Shown piece by piece: positions 1 to 13,259 of a stretch of DNA of 64,000 nt. The notes below the pieces were generated by a model. The model was not told where the DNA came from and did no database searches. It saw nothing but the letters and a program-made list of their open reading frames with translations. Source of the stretch: Glandiceps talaboti (lineage: Eukaryota; Hemichordata; Enteropneusta; Spengelidae); assembly GCF_964340395.1 (NCBI RefSeq), contig NC_135560.1, positions 4,180,498 to 4,244,497 on the forward strand. The letters run 5' to 3'. Numbering within the stretch: position 1 is the stretch's first letter; the number at the start of each line of letters is the position of its first letter. Position numbers and translations under genes: made by a program.

Positions 1-1776
1 GTTATGACAAAAGTTCCATACCTATCACCACTGTGTGTCTTAATTCGTCGTACATATACTCATTGTCTTAGCTTATGTAACAAATTCTACCAAAATTGAA
101 AAGTCATCCTACAATGGTATTTTGAACAAATAAAAAGGTAGTATTTCTGAACAACTGTTAGTAATAATGAAAAGTGGGACTGACCTTGATTCCTTGACAC
201 GTGTATGGTGCACATGGTATCATTGTTTTTATGAATCTATACATCAACCACCCAAAGTAAGGCTCACAGAAGATAATTCAAAGCTAATTTATAAATAAAA
301 TAACAAAACATGAAACAAAATATAACATTGCTCGAACAGACGCCCTACTAACGTTACCATTGCTACGTGTTATCGTCTTGCTCGACAAATAACTCAGTCT
401 GTTGGTAAAGACATTTGTCGCGTCAGACGATACTAAAATATAGCAGTGTTAGTAACATTTTAGTAGAGTCAGACGATACTAAAATGTAGCAGTGTTAGTA
501 ACATTTTAGTGGAGTCAAACCACGGTTTTTTCTTTTCAGTTTTTGTGATTTAATTGTAAGTAAATTTACTAGAAACAGAATATATGAGGATTATTTCCCA
601 TCAGCTTACCCAAGTCTAGTCTACGTTAGCATTTTGTGTATAGTAGTGATTATAAGTGCAAGTCATCTCATGTATATGAACACAATAGTTGCTGGTATAT
701 AATTCGTTGGTAGTGTTTTCATATTACATGGTAACCATTTCTATTGTAATCAAGCTGTCCTAGTCCCAACTCATATTATCATTTCAGAAAGTGGAAAGAT
801 TGTGTTTAGGGTGTGATATTGGATTGGAAACCTTTATTTACAAGATATCTCGTGTATGGGCTCTAACTTTGACATACAATTAATGTCCTCTTATATCGAC
901 ACTGAAAACACACCTGACAAAAAAAACATAAATGTAAATCACAAATTATTGTAACAAGAGTTTCCTAATAGTGAGTCATCGGCAACATGTACACTATACA
1001 CCACTCCTGCCACATATGATTATTTTCAGGTTCATATTGAACACACTTCATCATCTTAGATGAATTTACTTAATTATCAACTAAACTTTATTTTTTTTAT
1101 CATATAGATAACTTAAATATTCACAAAGATGTCTGCTAAACTACTACACAGTCTACGGATTAAAATGTTTACAGCATCAAGTTTTGCCAAAAGATTTTTA
1201 TTTGATGTGTGTGTATGTATGTATGTATGTATGTATGTATGTATGTATGTATGTATGTGTGTGTATGTGTGTGTGTGTGACCGTTAAAGATTTGCTTGAA
1301 AATATAGGCGTTGTCTGTGGAAACGCAATAGGTAGTGCAGCCAGTATATTATATGACGACAAGAATAAGGCGGGCTTTCCCTCTAATTTACAACATCACG
1401 TGGTCTTCACATGATCACCTCAGTCTCTTGTAAATAAAAATTGTCGAGTCATCTGACAAGACAGAAAACACAAGGATTTTTACTGGGTAAGGATAAAATA
1501 GTGTATTATACTACCATTTTGTCATTTCTTACGATAATACTTACATTTTTATAAACAAATATTTACACTTTTCACTTTTTTATGTAGATAAATGTGCGTC
1601 AAATCCGATCATCGTATCCTGTTGTTTAATTCTATTAATTTGAACATCTCTAACCTCGACGTATGGTTATGATTTACAGTCTGTCTGTTCTGTGATATCT
1701 AACAAACGTGTCCTACCGAATCAAACAGCGCAAACCAAGTTCTGTGGCTCAGCGGTATTCAACACTTTACAGAAGA
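1..1776. other. Upstream region of the arylsulfatase gene, no gene seen
   Basis: I see no convincing coding exon here. A short direct duplication lies near 420-515, where a block containing CAGACGATACTAAAATRTAG and AACATTTTAGT occurs twice. A (TATG)n/(TG)n microsatellite sits at about 1206-1279; the short reading frame across it is repeat-driven. The promoter and any 5' UTR exon of the sulfatase should lie in the last few hundred bases, but no clear TATA or initiator could be assigned. Confidence 0.5.
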
Positions 1777-2081
1777 ATGTCTAGGATGAAAGAGTGGGCA
1801 GCAGTTCTGTCTATTATTGTAACGTGTATTGCCATGGTTACGGCAACTAGTGATCAGAAGTCACCTCATATCATTTTAGTGGTCATTGATGATTGGGTAA
1901 GTAGTGATATATGATCTAAACTAGTCGCCTGACAACCTATCCTTGCCAGTAATTGACGAAAATTACCAGAATGTTGATTTTATTTATGATTGGACAATCG
2001 ATTAACTTTTTTATTTTATTTTTCAATTGCTGGGTTGATTGCATTGACAAACAAATGAACAGATAGATACGCACACTGATG

Positions 2082-2129
<48 letters not shown>

Positions 2130-5100
2130 TATAGGACTGAACCGTTAGACCTGCGGGTAGAGTACAAGACCTGCAAGTTCAGAACAAAACATGCTGGTAC
2201 AGTACATGCCTTTCTCATTTCATAATAATGAACAGACAGTATAGAAATTCGTCAAAATAAAATATATCTACCGTATAAGACTTTAGATCACAAAAAGATA
2301 ACATAGTAAAACGTTTGTTTCGTAATAAACTCGTAGGGTTGGGGTGATGTTGGATTCCATCACGGAGCTCGATTTTCCACGCCATATATAGACGAGTTGG
2401 CCTACAGTAGTGTTATTCTACATAACTATTACGTTCAGCCATTATGTACTCCAGCCAGAGCTGCCTTGATGACTGGACGGTATCCAATACATCTAGGTAA
2501 GTGAACTACTACCTCCAACCAGGGATGCCTTATGCCTTGGTGACTATAGATGATTATTGTCAACGAGGGAGAAAATAATTTTTTTAAACATCAATTTGGT
2601 GATAGAATAACTACTCTTTCATTACAGGTATTAGTAATTTTAAAATTCCGTACAGACTTCTGGATACACACTAGAGATTTTCGATTATCTGATACCCCTT
2701 TATGTGGTATGCAAATGTCATTATTCCATAACTTATTGGCCAATCAGAAAGTTCCTTTTAGCCATCTAGCTACTTTTGAGAAGTCTAAGCTTCACATACG
2801 TGATAAATAGTCACAACGAATTGAAATTTACGAATCAACTTAAATGATTTAATATTCCTGATTGCTATCAATTAATGTCAAATTAACGATGGGGCAATTT
2901 ATACAAATGAAAATCATGTCAGTGTATTCACGTTCTTGTATGAAATAAAATAAAATTAAAAATATATAAATAGTAAAATAAATACTAGTTTGAATAAGTA
3001 TTTTACTATAAAATACCCCGTCGTCCAATCAAATCTGTTGTACCATGAAATACCTTCGCATCCAATCAACTGTATTCTACTATGAGATACCTTATTATTC
3101 AATCAACACAAATGAGGCATAACTGTCTCAAAGAATTTGACACATGTTTATATGCACCAGGGGTCATGGTCAAGGGTAATTACTGTATGTACAGGTACAT
3201 CGATGGATTTGTTTGCGATGTATGTATGTATGTATGTATGTATGTATGTATGTATGTATGTATGTGTTCCACTTTACAATCATGACCCCCTGGTATGGAA
3301 CAATGGTGGCACAACTACCTTTACATTTTGTCAACTCCCTAGAGAGAATACAATGTACTGAAGCCTCATTAAGTAAACGAGAAATATTGTATCTACCATG
3401 CATATCCGACCTTCCCCAATTATACAGCTTGGTTGATATGGGCTTGATTGTGGTTCAAATCTTACTCAATGATTTTAGATATTCAGAAATAAATAGCTGT
3501 GCCAGTGGCGAGTGTCGAACCATCAACTTGTTTTCTCTATTTACATTTAAGGTCTTCAACATTATACGGTTACCGGTTCTAGACCGTTTGGTCTGAGATT
3601 AAATGAAACAACTATGGCAGAATATTTACAGAGACTTGGCTACTCCACGCATATTGTTGGTAAGGTAAGTTTGTGTATGATGTCACTGATAAGCTAAGTT
3701 TGTGTATGATGTCACTGATAAGGTAAGTTGGTGTATGATGTCACTGATAAGGTAAGTTGATGTAAGATGTCACTGATAAAATAAGTTTGTGTATGATGTC
3801 ACTGATAAGGTAAGTTGGTGTAAGATGTCACGGAGAAGGTAAGTTGATGTAAGAAGTCACTGATAAGGTAAGTTGGTCTATGATGTCACTGATAAGGTAA
3901 GTTTGTGTATGATGTCACTGATAAGGTAAGTTGGTGTATGATGTCACTGATAAGGTAAGTTGATGTAAGATGTCACTGATAAGGTAAGTTGATGTGAGAT
4001 GTCACTGGTAAGGTAAGTTGATGTAAGATGTCACTGATAAGGTAAGTTGGTGTATGATGTCACTGATAAGGTAAGTTTGTGTATGATGTCACTGATAAGG
4101 TAAGTTGGTGTATGATGTCACTGATAAGGTAAGTTGGTCTATGATGTCACTGATAAGGTAAGTTGGTCTATGATGTCACTGATAATGTAAGTTGGTGTAT
4201 GATGTCACTGATAAGATTAGTTGATGTAAGATGTCACTGATAAGGTAAGTTGATGTATGATGTCACTGATAAGGTAAGTTGGTCTATGATGTCACTGATA
4301 AGGTAAGTTGGTCTATGATGTCACTGATAAGGTAAGTTGGTCTATGATGTCACTGATAAAGTAAGTTTGTGTATGATGTCACTGATAAGGTAAGTTGGTC
4401 TATGATGTCACTGATAAGGTAAGTTGATGTAAGATGTCACTGATAAAGTAAGTTTGTGTATGATGTCACAGATAAGGTAAGTTGGTGTAAGATGTCACTG
4501 ATAAGGTAAGTTGGTCTATGATGTCACTGATAAAATAAGTTTATGTATGATGTCACTGATAAGGTAAGTTGGTGTAAGATGTCACGGAGAAGGTAAGTTG
4601 ATGTAAGAAGTCACTGATAAGGTAAGTTGGTCTATGATGTCACTGATAAGGTAAGTTTGTGTATGATGTCACTGATAAGGTAAGTTGGTGTATGATGTCA
4701 CTGATAAGGTAAGTTGATGTAAGATAAGGTAAGTTGGTCTATGATGTCACTGATAAGGTAAGTTGGTCTATGATGTCACTGATAAGGTAAGTTGGTGTAT
4801 GATGTCACTGATAAGATTAGTTGATGTAAGATGTCACTGATAAGGTAAGTTGATGTATGATGTCACTGATAAGGTAAGTTGGTCTATGATGTCACTGATA
4901 AGGTAAGTTGGTCTATGATGTCACTGATAAGGTAAGTTGGTGTATGATGTCACTGATAAAGTAAGTTTGTGTATGATGTCACTGATAAGGTAAGTTGGTG
5001 TATGATGTCACTGATAAGGTAAGTTGATGTAAGATGTCACTGATAAAATAAGTTTGTGTATGATGTCACAGATAAGGTAAGTTGGTGTAAGATGTCACTG

Positions 5101-8100
5101 ATAAGGTAAGTTGGTCTATGATGTCACTGATAAGGTAAGTTGGTGTAAGATGTCACTGATAAGGTAAGTTGGTGTATGATGTCACTGATAAGGTAAGTTG
5201 ATGTAAGATGTCACTGATAAGGTAAGTTGATGTGAGATGTCACTGGTAAGGTAAGTTGATGTAAGATGTCACTGATAAGGTAAGTTGGTCTATGATGTCA
5301 CTGATAAGGTAAGTTTGTGTATGATGTCACTGATAAGGTAAGTTGGTGTATGATGTCACTGATAAGGTAAGTTGGTCTATGATGTCACTGATAAGGTAAG
5401 TTGGTCTATGATGTCACTGATAAGGTAAGTTGGTGTATGATGTCACTGATAAAGTAAGTTTGTGTATGATGTCACTGATAAGGTAAGTTGGTCTATGATG
5501 TCACAGATAAGGTAAGTTGGTGTAAGATGTCACTGATAAGGTAAGTTGGTCTATGATGTCACTGATAAGGTAAGTTTGTGTATGATGTCACTGATAAGGT
5601 AAGTTGGTGTATGATGTCACTGATAAGGTAAGTTGATGTAAGATAAGGTAAGTTGGTCTATGATGTCACTGATAAGGTAAGTTGGTCTATGATGTCACTG
5701 ATAAGGTAAGTTGGTGTATGATGTCACTGATAAGATTAGTTGATGTAAGATGTCACTGATAAGGTAAGTTGATGTATGATGTCACTGATAAGGTAAGTTG
5801 GTCTATGATGTCACTGATAAGGTAAGTTGGTCTATGATGTCACTGATAAGGTAAGTTGGTGTATGATGTCACTGATAAAGTAAGTTTGTGTATGATGTCA
5901 CTGATAAGGTAAGTTGGTGTATGATGTCACTGATAAGGTAAGTTGATGTAAGATGTCACTGATAAAATAAGTTTGTGTATGATGTCACAGATAAGGTAAG
6001 TTGGTGTAAGATGTCACTGATAAGGTAAGTTGGTGTATGATGTCACTGATAAGGTAAGTTGATGTAAGATGTCACTGATAAGGTAAGTTGATGTGAGATG
6101 TCACTGGTAAGGTAAGTTGATGTAAGATGTCACTGATAAGGTAAGTTGGTCTATGATGTCACTGATAAGGTAAGTTTGTGTATGATGTCACTGATAAGGT
6201 AAGTTGGTGTATGATGTCACTGATAAGGTAAGTTGGTCTATGATGTCACTGATAAGGTAAGTTGGTCTATGATGTCACTGATAAGGTAAGTTGGTGTATG
6301 ATGTCACTGATAAAGTAAGTTTGTGTATGATGTCACTGATAAGGTAAGTTGGTCTATGATGTCACTGATAAGGTAAGTTGATGTAAGATGTCACTGATAA
6401 AGTAAGTTTGTGTATGATGTCACAGATAAGGTAAGTTGGTCTATGATGTCACTGATAAGGTAAGTTGGTGTAAGATGTCACTGATAAGGTAAGGTGGTCT
6501 ATGATGTCACTGATAAGGTAAGTTGGTGTATGATGCCATTGGTAAGGTAATTTAGTGTATGATGCCATTGGTAAGGTAATTTAGTGTATAATGCCATTGG
6601 TAAGGTAATGTAGTATATAATGCCATTGGTAATGTAGTGTAGTGTATGATGCCATTGGTAAGGCAATGTAGTGTATGATGCCATTGGTAAGGCAATGTAG
6701 TGTATGATGCCATTGGTAAGGCAATGTAGTGTATGATGCCATTGGTAAGGCAATGTAGTGTATGATGCCATTGGTAAGGTAATTTAGTGTATGATGCCAT
6801 TGGTAAGGTAATTTAGTGTATAATGCCATTGGTAAGGTAATTTAGTGTATGATGCCATTGGTAAGGCAATGTAGTATATAATGCCATTGGTAATGTAGTG
6901 TAGTGTATGATGCCATTGGTAAGGCAATGTAGTGTATGATGCCATTGGTAAGGCAATGTAGTGTATGATGCCATTGGTAAGGCAATGTAGTGTATGATGC
7001 CATTGGTAAGGTAATTTAGTGTATGATGCCATTGGTAAGGTAATTTAGTGTATGATGCCATTGGTAAGGCAATGTAGTGTATGATGCCATTGGTAAGGCA
7101 ATGTAGTGTATGATGCCATTGGTAAGGCAATGTAGTGTATGATGCCATTGGTAAGGTAATTTAGTGTATGATGCCATTGGTAAGGTAATTTAGTGTATAA
7201 TGCCATTGGTAATGTAGTGTAGTGTATGATGCCATCGGTAAGGTAATTTAGTGTATAATGCCATTGGTAATGTAGTGTAGTGTATGATGCCATTGGTAAG
7301 GTAATTTAGTGTATGATGCCATCGGTAAGGTAATTTAGTGTATGATGCCATTGGTAAGGTAATTTAGTATATGATGCCATCGGTAAGGTAATTTAGTGTA
7401 TAATGCCATCGGTAAGGTAATTTAGTGTATAATGCCATTGGTAAGGTAATTTAGTGTATAATGCCATTGGTAAGGTAATTTAGTGTATAATGCCATTGGT
7501 AATGTAGTGTAGTGTATGATGCCATCGGTAAGGTAATTTAGTGTATAATGCCATTGGTAAGGTAATTTAGTGTATAATGCCATTGGTAATGTAGTGTAGT
7601 GTATGATGCCATCGGTAAGGTAATTTAGTGTATAATGCCATTGGTAAGGTAATTTAGTGTATAATGCCATTGGTAAGGTAATTTAGTGTATAATGCCATC
7701 GGTAAGGTAATGTAGTGTATGATGCCATCGGTAAGGTAATTTAGTGTATAATGCCATCGGTAAGGTAATTTAGTGTATAATGCCATTGGTCAGGTAATTT
7801 AGTGTATGATGCCATCGGTAATGTAATTTAGTGTATGATGCCATTGGTAAGGTAATTTAGTGTATGATGCCATCGGTAAGGTAATTTAGTGTATGATGCC
7901 ATCGGTAATGTAATTTAGTGTATGATGCCACTGGTAAGGTAATTTAGTGTATGATGCCATCGGTAAGGTAATTTAGTGTATAATGCCATTGGTAAGGTAA
8001 TTTAGTGTATAATGCCATTGGTAATGTAGTGTAGTGTATGATGCCATCGGTAAGGTAATGTAGTGTATGATGCCATTGGTAAGGTAATGTAGTGTATGAT

Positions 8101-11100
8101 GCCATCGGTAATGTAATTTAGTGTATGATGCCATTGGTAAGGTAATTTAGTGTATAATGCCATCGGTAAGGTAATTTAGTGTATGATGCCATTGGTAAGG
8201 TAATTTAGTGTATGATGCCATCGGTAAGGTAATTTAGTGTATAATGCCATTGATAAGGTAATTTAGTGTATAATGCCATTGGTAAGGTAATTTAGTGTAT
8301 AATGCCATTGGTAAGGTAATTTAGTGTATGATGCCATTGGTAAGGTAATTTAGTGTATGATGCCATTGGTAAGGTAATTTAGTGTATAATGCCATCGGTA
8401 AGGTAATTTAGTGTATGATGCCATCGGTAAGGTAATTTAGTGTATAATGCCATCGGTAAGGTAATTTAGTGTATAATGCCATCGGTAAGGTAATTTAGTG
8501 TATGATGCCATTGGTAAGGTAATTTAGTGTATAATGCCATTGGTAAGGTAATTTAGTGTATGATGCCATTGGTAAGGTAATTTAGTGTTTAATGCCATTG
8601 GTAATGTAATTTAGTGTATAATGCCATTGGTAAGGTAATTTAGTGTATAATGCCATTGGTAAGGTAATGTATTGTATAATGCCATTGGTAAGATAATTTA
8701 GTGTATAATGCCATTGGTAAGGTAATGTAGTGTATAATGCCATCGGTAAGGTAATTTAGTGTATGATGCCATCGGTAAGGTAATTTAGTGTATGATGCCA
8801 TTGGTAAGGTAATTTAGTGTATGATGCCATTGGTAAGGTAATTTAGTGTATGATGCCATCGGTAAGGTAATTTAGTGTATGATGCCATTGGTAAGGTAAT
8901 TTAGTGTATAATGCCATTGGTAAGGTAATTTAGTGTATGATGCCATTGGTAAGGTAATTTAGTGTATAATGCCATCGGTAAGGTAATTTAGTGTATAATG
9001 CCATCGGTAAGGTAATTTAGTGTATGATGCCATTGGTAAGGTAATTTAGTGTATAATGCCATTGGTAAGGTAATTTAGTGTATGATGCCATCGGTAAGGT
9101 AATTTATTGTATGATGCCATTGGTAAGGTAATTTAGTGTCTGATATTATTGGTAATAATTGCTGCATGGTGTCATTTGTAGGGTTAATTGGTATCTGGTG
9201 TCAATTGTAAAAATAAGGTTGATTGGTGTATGCTGCCATTGTTAAGGTGATTTGGGGCATGTTGTCAGTTGTAAGGTAAGTTGGTGTATCGTTCCAATTG
9301 TTGGGTTAACAGGAGTCTGGTGTCATTGGTAAGGTTTCGTATCATTGGTAAGGTAAGTTACTGTATGATATCATTGGTAACGTAATTTTGTGTAGTGTGT
9401 AATTTGTAAGATGTATTTGGATATGACGTCACGAAACACACAATATATATTTGATATACATACACGCTACTTAAACTTCAAACAACATGACGATCTGATT
9501 CATGCACGATTTGATGGTTTACCATAAACATACATGTAGTCGTTTGAACCTCTCACGGTAAATTGGAACAATTTCATCAATAACAGGCTGATACACTGGA
9601 GTGCAAAAATACATTAATAACTTTCACAAAACCCTAGTATTGTCCAAACACACATGCTCGTCGAATCAATTTATGAACTTGGTAGAAGCATAGATCACAT
9701 AACTGGTACGCACGATTTATGAAGCTATGGTTCTAAACAACTCAGTAAACTCCTTGTAAAGAATGTTTTATTCCATTGATTCACTTAAAAGTTACCACTT
9801 ATACACATTCCGTTAATTTACAGTGGCATTTGGGACATTTTACAAAGCAACATACTCCACTGTATCGAGGATTTGATTCATTCTTTGGTTACTATAATGG
9901 ATACCAGGATTACTACGACAGATTGTATGAAGACCTTACATTGGAAGATGAGGTAAATGTGTTATCATAATATACCACATTCAATGGTAATCGTCAATGG
10001 TTTCACGTCAACGTCGTCCGAACGTATTGACAAACCAATGTTTGTAACTGAATGATTAAATTGTAAAGGAAAAACCTTTCTTTGCACGAACTAAAAGCTG
10101 TCCGTATATGTCTTCTCAAGCCCATAGTGAGATTCTGTGTAAGAATACAGTTCATGTTAGAAATGCTTTTGAACAGCTTTCACGAATATATAGTTTTTAT
10201 GAATAATATATCCCATTTCTACAAATACACGGATTTTACATTGTTATACAGGTGATATGTGATTACCCTGTGTTTGTTTCCAGCGTCCACGTGTGTGGGG
10301 GTATGACTTTCGTAGGAATGACAACCTAGACTACAGTACGTACGGTCATTATACAACTGATCTATTAACTGATGAAGCATTAACAATTATTAAAACTCAT
10401 GCCAACACTACTCCTGACAAAGCAAGTATTTTTTATTTATCTCATACTATAGATGTACGTGTCTTTCGTATTGTTCTTTTGACAAAATGGATTTGCAATG
10501 CATGCATGTATGTATGTATGTATGTATGTATGTATGTATGTATGTATGTATGTATTTATCATTTGAGCATTAGAAGACACATGCAACGTGTGGATATATA
10601 TAATTTCTAGTAAATTATTTATACTATCTTCTGTTAGCTCAAAGTTGAAATGACTCTGCGTGTAATGTATGTATTAAGGTAGTCCATGGGCTCCAGTTTA
10701 TTTTGATCATTTTGAGGACATACCTCAGTCTGAACAATTGAAGTTTAAATAACATTTCATAAATTACTTCGTCAGGACTTGCTTTATCTAATAGAAAAAA
10801 CACATAGCTACGATCCACGAAAAAAACCATCAGTGTGTTTGCATGCTCTTTCTTGGTAAGCAGGAATGAGACAAGTTTCATGTAAAAACATACAATTTTG
10901 TTGTAATTAGTGTTGGTAACTTATCAAAGTATAAACACCACATGAGTCAAGACCCTATAACTGTTTATAGAACGTTATCTCCTGAATCGATCACCTGAAC
11001 CTACAGCATAGGAACATGCTGTTGTTTTTCTATAATTTGTGTTCTTAAGCTTTTTACCTAATTTTGTCATTGCCTGAAGTCTTTCCTTAACTCACTTCAT

Positions 11101-11584
11101 GGTAACTAACACACCGTTCTTTTTTCACGAGTTGTATATGGTGTAAAGTATATGATATAGATTTGCTGACAGAATGATTTAAACGTTAAATTGACGTCAG
11201 TTATACACGTGTACATATCTGTCTTTTTAATATGGTATGATATTGAAGATTTGGACATACATAATAATTATTTCTTATTGTTGTGTTCCAGCCATTGTTT
11301 CTATACTTGGCTCACCTTGGAGTTCACAGAGGCAACACAATATATCCACTCCAAGCACCAGATAAATACACCAGTCGTTTTCCATACATTCAGAAGGAGT
11401 CTAGGAAACTTGTTGCAGGTAATTTGTCTCTACAAATGCATTGGTACAATGCAATATCATTTTGACTATTACGTATGTTGATTTTGATAAGATTGTTTTA
11501 AATCATGGATTGTGTACATTTACATGGTACTATTCTAGGAGAAACAAAGTATCATGAGAGAGAGAGAGGTAGAGAGAGAGAGAG

Positions 11585-11683
<99 letters not shown>

Positions 11684-13168
11684 ACACTTATTTCCTTTTC
11701 ATTGTTATTACCATTGTATGACTGTTTATTAGGTATGGTAGCTGCGGTTGATGACTCCATTGGTATGGTCGTCAAAACACTTAAAGACAATAACTTATAC
11801 GATGACTCTGTCATAGTCGTTACTACGGACAACGGGGGTGCTCCAGATGGCTTCGACTGGAACGATGCATCTAACTGGCCACTAAGAGGAGGCAAAAACA
11901 CTTTATGGGAAGGTGGAATTCGAGGAACTGCATTCGTACATAGCACTCGGTTAAATGTGGGCAACCTACCACGTTATGAGATGAGTTTGATGCATATTTC
12001 TGATTGGTTACCAACTCTTTATCACGCCGCTGGTGGCGCTGTCGAAGATTTACCCAAACATTTAGATGGCTACGATCTTTGGGATACGTGGACAAGGTAA
12101 TTTGGAAATTCATGTGTGCACCGTTAATTTAGTTGAAGTGATAAATGTGTTGAGGGGATAAAAGTGATAAATGTAATATCAATTTGTCCGGTGAAATGAA
12201 ATAAAAATCAGGTTTTTATTTCATTCAGAGGAACGCCTTCTCGAAGAACAGAAATTCTTCACAACATAGACCCAATTTCTAAAACGGCAGCACTACGTGT
12301 AGGGGATTACAAGATTATAACAGGAAGGGAAGATTTGCAGTACGATGGATGGTATAAGCCTGATGAACTTACAGAAGGTATGTAGATGTCGTTTGGTAAA
12401 ATGTTTTACATTATTTTTTTTTTAAATAGTTGCCTTTATTTAATAAATACGTTTTTTTGAATACTTGGCCAGTGTGCAAAAGGTTTATGGTAAAATTTGG
12501 TTGTAATCGCAAGCCACTTTGTCCTGAATCCAAGTCAATATATGATTTACGATTTCATGCTAGAAGGTTTTTAAACATAATAATGTCACTAGCTATTTTA
12601 GTTTAATATACATCATGAAAAATATCAAAATAATAACCAGCGTTGATAAAAAGTGGCCAGCACTGAAATGTTAAAGCAAATTATTTTGAGCCTGAAACGC
12701 CAGGGCTTGGTTTCCTCACCAGTATTTAACCACTTGTACAGTCACCCTTACCAGATAGACTCATTGAGGTGAAAGGTCGTGAATTTATTCATAAAGATAA
12801 CATCACCACGCCCGTTTTGAAGACTTGAAATTCATAAATTGCAATTTGTTTACTTTAAAAAAATTTTTTATAGAAATACTGTCTCAGACTAAAGCTCTGA
12901 ATTCACCTATATTCATTGACTGTGGACAAAAACCAGTCCATGCGTTTGAAAACTGCAAGCCTATCGAGAAACCGTGTCTATTTGATATCAGTAAAGATCC
13001 TTGTGAGTTCAACAACCTTGCTGATACATATCCAGGTATGTTAATTACAAACACAGTAATGGGTGATCGCACAATGTCGTACATGTTTAATAAACGGACA
13101 TCGTTCGTTTGGGACAAAAAAAAGCCTCCCCTCCCGCTAAACAAACATTTACAAGTGAGACATCACAC

Positions 13169-13259
<91 letters not shown>

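Noticed and set aside
6499-7670. Series of 80-110 codon minus-strand frames reading as repeats like [21 protein letters not shown]
   Set aside because: They arise from the 29-bp array because three units make 87 bp with no stop. They lie antisense inside a sulfatase intron and have no start context or domain.
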